In this document: piece after piece, positions 59,704 through 64,000 of the stretch | Position numbering within the stretch: the first letter of the stretch is position 1 | Layout: every line of letters begins with the position of its first letter | Assembly (NCBI GenBank): GCA_900095165.1 | Contig: LT606947.1 | Coordinates: forward strand, 1,732,309-1,796,308 | Direction of reading: 5' to 3' | From: Polynucleobacter necessarius | Lineage (GTDB): Bacteria; Pseudomonadota; Gammaproteobacteria; Burkholderiales; Burkholderiaceae | Length of the DNA stretch: 64,000 nt | Position numbers and translations under genes: made by a program | Notes under the pieces: generated by a model | What the model saw: the letters and a program-made list of their open reading frames with translations, nothing else | Told to the model about the DNA's origin: nothing | Database searches by the model: none

Positions 59704-60121
59704 GGGCATTAAGAAGGGCGTAGAGCTGACGGTCATGGCCTTTGACTTCGGGACGAGACGTATTGGTGTTGCTGTTGGAAATACTCTGACCAAAGCTGGC
59801 CAGCCATTGAAGATTATTGAGGAGCCATCTGAGGATGTGCGATTTAAGGCTATTCAGGCCCTCATCAAAGAGTGGCAGCCAAATCAGCTGGTTGTGGGGC
59901 TACCGTGTCACCCTGACAGTACCGAGCATGAAATGAGTGCCAAGGCCCGCCGCTTTGGTAATCAGTTGCACGGACGCTTTCAGTTGCCAGTGGAGTGGGT
60001 GGATGAGCGCTACACCTCGGCTGTTTTAGAGGGTGATCCCGATATGCGAGACAATTTGGATGCCGAGTCTGCGGCCTTGATTTTGGAGCAGTATTTCCTT
60101 GAAAAGAATTGGATTAGTTGA
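59696..60121 (+). CDS. ruvX: Putative pre-16S rRNA nuclease / Holliday junction resolvase-like protein YqgF
   Basis: 141 residues of the RNase H-like fold. TVMAFDFGTRRIGVAVGNTLTKAGQPL carries the first catalytic Asp, QLVVGLPCHPDSTEHEM the second motif, and VEWVDERYTSAVLE the third acidic site. Needed for 16S rRNA 5'-end maturation in E. coli. ATG 59696 is chosen because an upstream TTG-started extension would lie inside yqgE. pyrR starts 1 bp after its stop. Confidence 0.94.
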   Translation: MPEGIKKGVELTVMAFDFGTRRIGVAVGNTLTKAGQPLKIIEEPSEDVRFKAIQALIKEWQPNQLVVGLPCHPDSTEHEMSAKARRFGNQLHGRFQLPVEWVDERYTSAVLEGDPDMRDNLDAESAALILEQYFLEKNWIS

Positions 60122-60122
60122 G

Positions 60123-60629
60123 ATGAATGCAGAGCAGTCCTATCTGAAATTACTAGAGGCTTTGAGTCAGCGTAAAAAGGCCGGCGATTCATTTGAGTTG
60201 GCTGGTCTTGCAATGGGCGGAGCTTGGATTGCAGAACGTTTAGCTGCGGATTTAAATCTTCCCCACTTTGGCGTGATTAATGTGGCCTTTCATCGAGATG
60301 ACTATGCCGAAAAGGGAATGACAGCGCTAAGTACTGCCAGCACGATGTCTACCCATCTTCCTTTTGAGGTGAATGGCGCAAACGTGATTTTAATTGATGA
60401 TGTTTTGCTCACGGGTCGTACAGTTCGTGCAGCGCTCAATGAGTTATTTGATTTTGGTAGACCTGCGCAAGTGGAATTGATGGTTTTGGCAGATCGCGAG
60501 AACCGTGAGCTGCCGATCTCTGCTGACTTTGTAGGCGAGCAAGTGAGCGTTCTCGATAATCAAATATTAGTTTTAGAAAAAGATGATGCTGGCAAGTTCA
60601 ACTTCCAGCTAGAGGAGCACGCAGCATGA
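60123..60629 (+). CDS. pyrR: Bifunctional pyrimidine operon regulator / uracil phosphoribosyltransferase PyrR
   Basis: 168 residues with a type I phosphoribosyltransferase fold. The PRPP loop [21 protein letters not shown] near residue 96 and the hood [19 protein letters not shown] are clear. In Gram-positives PyrR binds pyr mRNA; in proteobacteria this role is less certain and no attenuator is visible upstream. Stop and pyrB start overlap (ATGA). Confidence 0.92.
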   Translation: MNAEQSYLKLLEALSQRKKAGDSFELAGLAMGGAWIAERLAADLNLPHFGVINVAFHRDDYAEKGMTALSTASTMSTHLPFEVNGANVILIDDVLLTGRTVRAALNELFDFGRPAQVELMVLADRENRELPISADFVGEQVSVLDNQILVLEKDDAGKFNFQLEEHAA

Positions 60630-61606
60630 GCGAAATAAACGACTTGGTAAACGCCCCGGTAAATCAATTCAATGCTGCTGGCGAGTTAACTCATTTGTTG
60701 ACTTTAGAGGGGTTACCAAAAGAGCAGATTTTGCATATTTTGGATACTGCTCAACAATTTGTGAGTGTGACTGATCCAGCTAGAGAAGTAAAAAAGGTTC
60801 CGCTGCTTCGCGGTAAAAGCGTATTCAACCTGTTCTTTGAAAACTCTACCCGAACTCGCACTACTTTTGAGATTGCTGCTAAGCGTTTATCGGCAGATGT
60901 GATTAATCTAGATATCTCTACATCTTCCACCGCAAAAGGCGAAAGTCTTTTGGACACGATTGATAACTTAGTGGCAATGCAGGCGGATATTTTTGTAGTA
61001 CGTCACAGCGTTTCTAGGGCGCCGATTGAAATCGCTCAACACATCCCTGCGCACGTCCACGTTGTCAATGCCGGTGATGGTAGCCATCAGCATCCGACTC
61101 AAGGCTTGTTGGATATGTATACGATGCGCCACTTCAAGAAGGGCTTTAGTGGGCTTAAGGTAGCGATTGTGGGTGACATTGTGCATAGCCGGGTTGCTAA
61201 ATCCAATATCTGCGCATTGAGAACCCTAGGTTGTACAGATATTCGTGCGATTGGACCTGAGAGTCTTTTACCAAGTGATTTGGATATGCTGGGAGTTAAG
61301 GTGTTTCATAGCATGGAGGAGGGGCTTAAAAGCGTGGACGTTGTCATGACCTTACGTATTCAGAAAGAGCGCATGGAAGCTGGTCAAGTTCCAGAGGGCG
61401 ATGCTTTTTTCAAGCAGTACGGCTTAACTCCATCACGCTTAGCCTTAGCTAAACCCGATGCTATCGTGATGCATCCAAGTCCCATGAATCGCGGTGTAGA
61501 GATTGATTCTGCAGTTGCTGACGGCCCTCAGTCCGTGATTCTCAATCAGGTGACTTTTGGGATTGCGGTGCGGATGGCGGTGATGTCGATTGTTGCCGGT
61601 AACTAG
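60626..61606 (+). CDS. pyrB: Aspartate carbamoyltransferase catalytic subunit
   Basis: 326 residues; carbamoyl phosphate + aspartate to carbamoyl aspartate. The carbamoyl-phosphate site [19 protein letters not shown] is near residue 72, [17 protein letters not shown] near 150, and [14 protein letters not shown] near 290. Complete. In related genomes pyrC usually follows; here the next genes are glycosyltransferases. Confidence 0.97.
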   Translation: MSEINDLVNAPVNQFNAAGELTHLLTLEGLPKEQILHILDTAQQFVSVTDPAREVKKVPLLRGKSVFNLFFENSTRTRTTFEIAAKRLSADVINLDISTSSTAKGESLLDTIDNLVAMQADIFVVRHSVSRAPIEIAQHIPAHVHVVNAGDGSHQHPTQGLLDMYTMRHFKKGFSGLKVAIVGDIVHSRVAKSNICALRTLGCTDIRAIGPESLLPSDLDMLGVKVFHSMEEGLKSVDVVMTLRIQKERMEAGQVPEGDAFFKQYGLTPSRLALAKPDAIVMHPSPMNRGVEIDSAVADGPQSVILNQVTFGIAVRMAVMSIVAGN

Positions 61607-61629
61607 CCCTCGTTACGAATCATTTGCTA

Positions 61630-62970
61630 ATGCAAAAAAAGAACTGGTTAATCCTGTCGCATGGTTTCAATATGGATGGTCGTGCATCCAGTCTCACCAT
61701 CACCGATAAGATTCCCTATTTATTAGACGCTGGCATTAAGCCGCATGTCTTCAGTGCAATTACGGGCATTAAGGATGCTCGTTTTCCGCACAAGCAATTT
61801 TTAGCTTGGGGTCCAGCAGCTTTTCGTTTTGATTTTCGCCATTGGATTGCAAATCAGTATGGTCGTGGTATTTTTTATAAAGTTTCTACGGGCTTAGTTT
61901 CATTGCTGCTTGCCCCGTTTATCGCTCTAGAGAAATTTTTTCTTGGTTACTCTAGTCAGTGGTCTTGGGCTATGCCAGCTTATGCACATGGCTTGAAGCT
62001 GATCCGTGATGGTAAGGTTGATTTAATCTATTCGACCGGGGGCGCTTGGTCTGCGCACTTGGCTGGTTTATGGCTGAAGAAAAAAACAGGTTTGCCATGG
62101 ATTGTCGAAATTCATGATCCCTTGGTGATTCGCAAGAATCTGAATGATACAGGTTTTGATAAGCCCAAGAATCGTGATGCGCAATTTCGTCAATACCTTG
62201 AAAGGCAAATTTGTAAATATGCGGATTTAGCTTGGTGGTTTACGGATGGTGCCCTGCGTTACGCAAAGATTCGCAATGCTAATCTCAATACCCCAAAGAA
62301 TGCCCATGGTTTTATGCTGCTCCCGGGTGCGGAGCCACCAGGAGGGTTGAGTGAGCCTGAGATGCATCAGTATTCAGATCATTTAAATTTATGTCACTTT
62401 GGATCACTGGCGAATGATCGTTCACTATCCACCATCCTGAATGCCTTGGTTCCGTTATTTAGTAAGTATCCAGAGGCGAGAGAATCTATACGGGTGCATG
62501 CCTATGGCGCACCCCTAGATCCTTTAACTGTAGACACACTAAAAAGCCTCCAGTTCGACGATCTATTGTTGGCGCATGGTCGCTTGGAGAGAGATCTTGT
62601 AGCAGGTAAGTCTGGCAGAGAGCGTGTAGTGGAAAAGATGCAGTCAGCCGATGTGCTGATTTTGTTGCATGGTAACGATGAGTGGTGCGCTGAATACATT
62701 CCTTCCAAGCTCTACGACTATCTTTGGGCGGGTAGGCCGATTTGGGGTATTACCCATCGTAACCCCCAGCTAGACCAGATGTTGCTAGATCGGGGCGCTT
62801 ACTTAAGTCCACAGAGTGACCAGCAGGCTGTGGGACTCGCTTTAGAAAGAATCTGGCTAGATTGGAAGGCTCGGCAATTGATAGAGCCCAAGTGGCTACC
62901 GTTTGGAGTTGATCAGGCTGCGTATAGAATACTTTCAGAAGTTCATGCACTCACCGAAAGAAACGTTTGA
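61630..62970 (+). CDS. Glycosyltransferase (GT4-like, GT-B fold)
   Basis: About 446 residues. The layout suits a GT-B glycosyltransferase: WLILSHGFNMDGRASSLTI opens the first domain, DLIYSTGGAWSAHLAGLWLKKKTGLPWIVEIHDPL resembles acceptor-side strands, and LNLCHFGSLANDRSLSTILNAL starts the second, nucleotide-sugar domain. SADVLILLHGNDEWCAEYIPSKLYDYLWAGRPIWG carries the Glu-x-x-Pro-Ser-Lys type motif usual in GT4. Donor and acceptor are unknown. ATG 61630 preferred over TTG 61624; no strong ribosome site. The stop overlaps the following gene by 4 bp, so these belong to one cluster. Confidence 0.72.
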   Translation: MQKKNWLILSHGFNMDGRASSLTITDKIPYLLDAGIKPHVFSAITGIKDARFPHKQFLAWGPAAFRFDFRHWIANQYGRGIFYKVSTGLVSLLLAPFIALEKFFLGYSSQWSWAMPAYAHGLKLIRDGKVDLIYSTGGAWSAHLAGLWLKKKTGLPWIVEIHDPLVIRKNLNDTGFDKPKNRDAQFRQYLERQICKYADLAWWFTDGALRYAKIRNANLNTPKNAHGFMLLPGAEPPGGLSEPEMHQYSDHLNLCHFGSLANDRSLSTILNALVPLFSKYPEARESIRVHAYGAPLDPLTVDTLKSLQFDDLLLAHGRLERDLVAGKSGRERVVEKMQSADVLILLHGNDEWCAEYIPSKLYDYLWAGRPIWGITHRNPQLDQMLLDRGAYLSPQSDQQAVGLALERIWLDWKARQLIEPKWLPFGVDQAAYRILSEVHALTERNV

Positions 62971-63866
62971 AAGATCTGGTCCTTTACTGTAAGTCGTATC
63001 GCAATGATTTTCTTAGGCTGAAAAGACTTTTTGCATCTATTGAGAAATACAATCTCAATCGAATCTCTTTTTATGTCTCCACTCCCAGAGTTGATTATGA
63101 TCTCCTCATCAACATATTGGGCAATAGTGGTTTTATTTGGGTTGCAGATGAAGACATTGTTGCTGCAAATCCCCGTGCAAATGTCCAGAAATATCAATCT
63201 ATGCATGGCGGTCTTTCTCAGGCAATTGTGAAATCTGAATTCTGGCGACTTGGAGTTGCTGAGAGTTATTTATGCTTAGATTCTGACTGTGTATTTATTC
63301 GTCCTTTTGGTAAAAAAGATTTTTTATTTTCTGAATCGATACCTTATACCGTTTTGCATCAGAATAAGGAATACTTTCAATTGGCGATTAATCGTGGCAA
63401 GGAGGGGGTGGCTCAAAATTTACGTGCTGAAGCTCGTAGAGTGCAGCACTTATTTGAGCGCGATGGCCCTGAATTTTATTGTGCTCCAGCACCATTTGTT
63501 TGGTCAGCCAAGGTCTGGGATTCTCTAGATAAACAGTATCTTGAACCTCGAGAGATTACGCTTTGGGATTTGGTGAGCCCTGAGCATCCTGAAACTTTAA
63601 TATATGGAGAAGCTCTCCTAAAATATGGAGCCATTCCTGTAGTTGCAATTGAACCTTTATTTAGGGTGTATCACTATGATTGGCAATATTTTTTAATGAG
63701 GCGACTTGGGGAAACCGAAGGGAAGCTTGCTATCAATTATTTGGGGGTCTTATATCAGTCAAATTGGGAATCTAATCTTCATTTTGTGGGGGGGATTAAG
63801 CCTTTGCCATCTCGATTCATAAAGGGCATAAAGCGCATGTACCGTTATTTACAGAGTTATATTTAA
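62967..63866 (+). CDS. DUF6492-like putative glycosyltransferase
   Basis: 299 residues. KDLVLYCKSYRNDFLRLKRLFASIEKYN, FYVSTPRVDYDLLINIL and YLCLDSDCVFIRPF (a Asp-Ser-Asp, DxD-like metal/nucleotide-sugar motif near residue 100) suggest a GT-A-like sugar transferase of the DUF6492 type. AEARRVQHLFERDGPEFYCAPAPFVWSAKVWDSL follows. It starts at TTG 62967 overlapping the previous stop, with a weak GAAAGA site, and its TAA overlaps the ATG of the next gene. Substrate unknown. Confidence 0.7.
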   Translation: MKDLVLYCKSYRNDFLRLKRLFASIEKYNLNRISFYVSTPRVDYDLLINILGNSGFIWVADEDIVAANPRANVQKYQSMHGGLSQAIVKSEFWRLGVAESYLCLDSDCVFIRPFGKKDFLFSESIPYTVLHQNKEYFQLAINRGKEGVAQNLRAEARRVQHLFERDGPEFYCAPAPFVWSAKVWDSLDKQYLEPREITLWDLVSPEHPETLIYGEALLKYGAIPVVAIEPLFRVYHYDWQYFLMRRLGETEGKLAINYLGVLYQSNWESNLHFVGGIKPLPSRFIKGIKRMYRYLQSYI

Positions 63867-64000
63867 TGTCAGATATACAAATATTAGTCATCTCATTGGC
63901 GGGTTCGGATGAGCGCAAAAAAAAGGTTCAATCTGAGCTTGATAAAACAAAATTCACGTGGCGATTTTTGGAAGCTGTGAGAGGTTCTTCTTTGGAAAAG
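63866..64000 (+). CDS. Glycosyltransferase family 25-like protein, N-terminal part
   Basis: Only 45 codons are in the window. ILVISLAGSDERKKKVQSEL followed by FTWRFLEAVRG is the usual start of family 25 (LOS/LPS galactosyltransferase-type) enzymes. Its ATG shares a base with the previous stop, so it is the third gene of the overlapping glycan cluster. The rest is beyond the window. Confidence 0.65.
   Translation, partial: MSDIQILVISLAGSDERKKKVQSELDKTKFTWRFLEAVRGSSLEK

Overview
The window looks like a Burkholderiales (Burkholderiaceae) chromosome, most probably a Polynucleobacter. The evidence is moderate-to-low GC, gene orders typical of that order (ispB<>rplU-rpmA-obgE-proB; fur<>bamE-dapB-leuS-lptE-holA-proA; yqgE-ruvX-pyrR-pyrB; aroQ-accB-accC-prmA) and a Lys/Ala-rich histone H1-like protein with the tail usual in that group. 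Several genes that should be single and intact carry frameshifts, stop codons, a lost start codon or a fusion. This fits a lineage undergoing genome reduction, such as the ciliate-endosymbiotic Polynucleobacter necessarius. The genus and lifestyle are inferences; the lesions are read directly from the sequence.

Layout. 1-6.7 kb is the eroded part: the end of an O6-alkylguanine-DNA alkyltransferase, a squalene/phytoene-synthase-like gene, a sodium:solute symporter pseudogene (amber stop plus frameshift), a panE-like pseudogene, a fumarylacetoacetate-hydrolase-family gene whose ATG appears to be ACG, a GrdB-like protein and ispB. 6.7-15.4 kb holds ribosomal proteins L21/L27, obgE, proB, a CNP1-like lipoprotein, rppH, proS, ffh, a CcsA-like protein and an AmpD fused to a membrane-anchored zinc-ribbon-like segment. 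15.4-20.6 kb has nrdAB behind a tandem pair of NrdR boxes, then a repeat-rich histone-like gene frameshifted at an A9 tract. 20.6-26.4 kb (minus strand) carries a PfkB kinase, a PrmA-DUF3426 fusion, accC, accB, aroQ and a TlpA-like thioredoxin. 26.4-34 kb has mpl, an SDR reductase, a triply broken RNase II-family gene, tonB-like, aroE, mtgA and pyrF. 34-44.3 kb has corA, pncC, pgpA, a frameshifted thiL, maeB, an orphan barstar-like gene, rsmE, tkt and gap. 44.3-61.6 kb is intact housekeeping: fur, bamE, dapB, leuS, lptE, holA, proA, hemJ, an RlmL-like methyltransferase, a 56-residue rubredoxin, hemL, apaH, phrB, a YdcF-like protein, yqgE, ruvX, pyrR and pyrB. From 61.6 kb to the end three overlapping glycosyltransferase-like genes begin a surface-glycan cluster.

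No tRNA, rRNA, CRISPR array, insertion sequence or prophage was seen. No convincing new multi-gene system was found. The main interest is the set of distinct degradation events (homopolymer slippage, nonsense change, start-codon loss, a frameshift at a palindrome loop, in-frame gene fusion) next to an otherwise well-conserved core.
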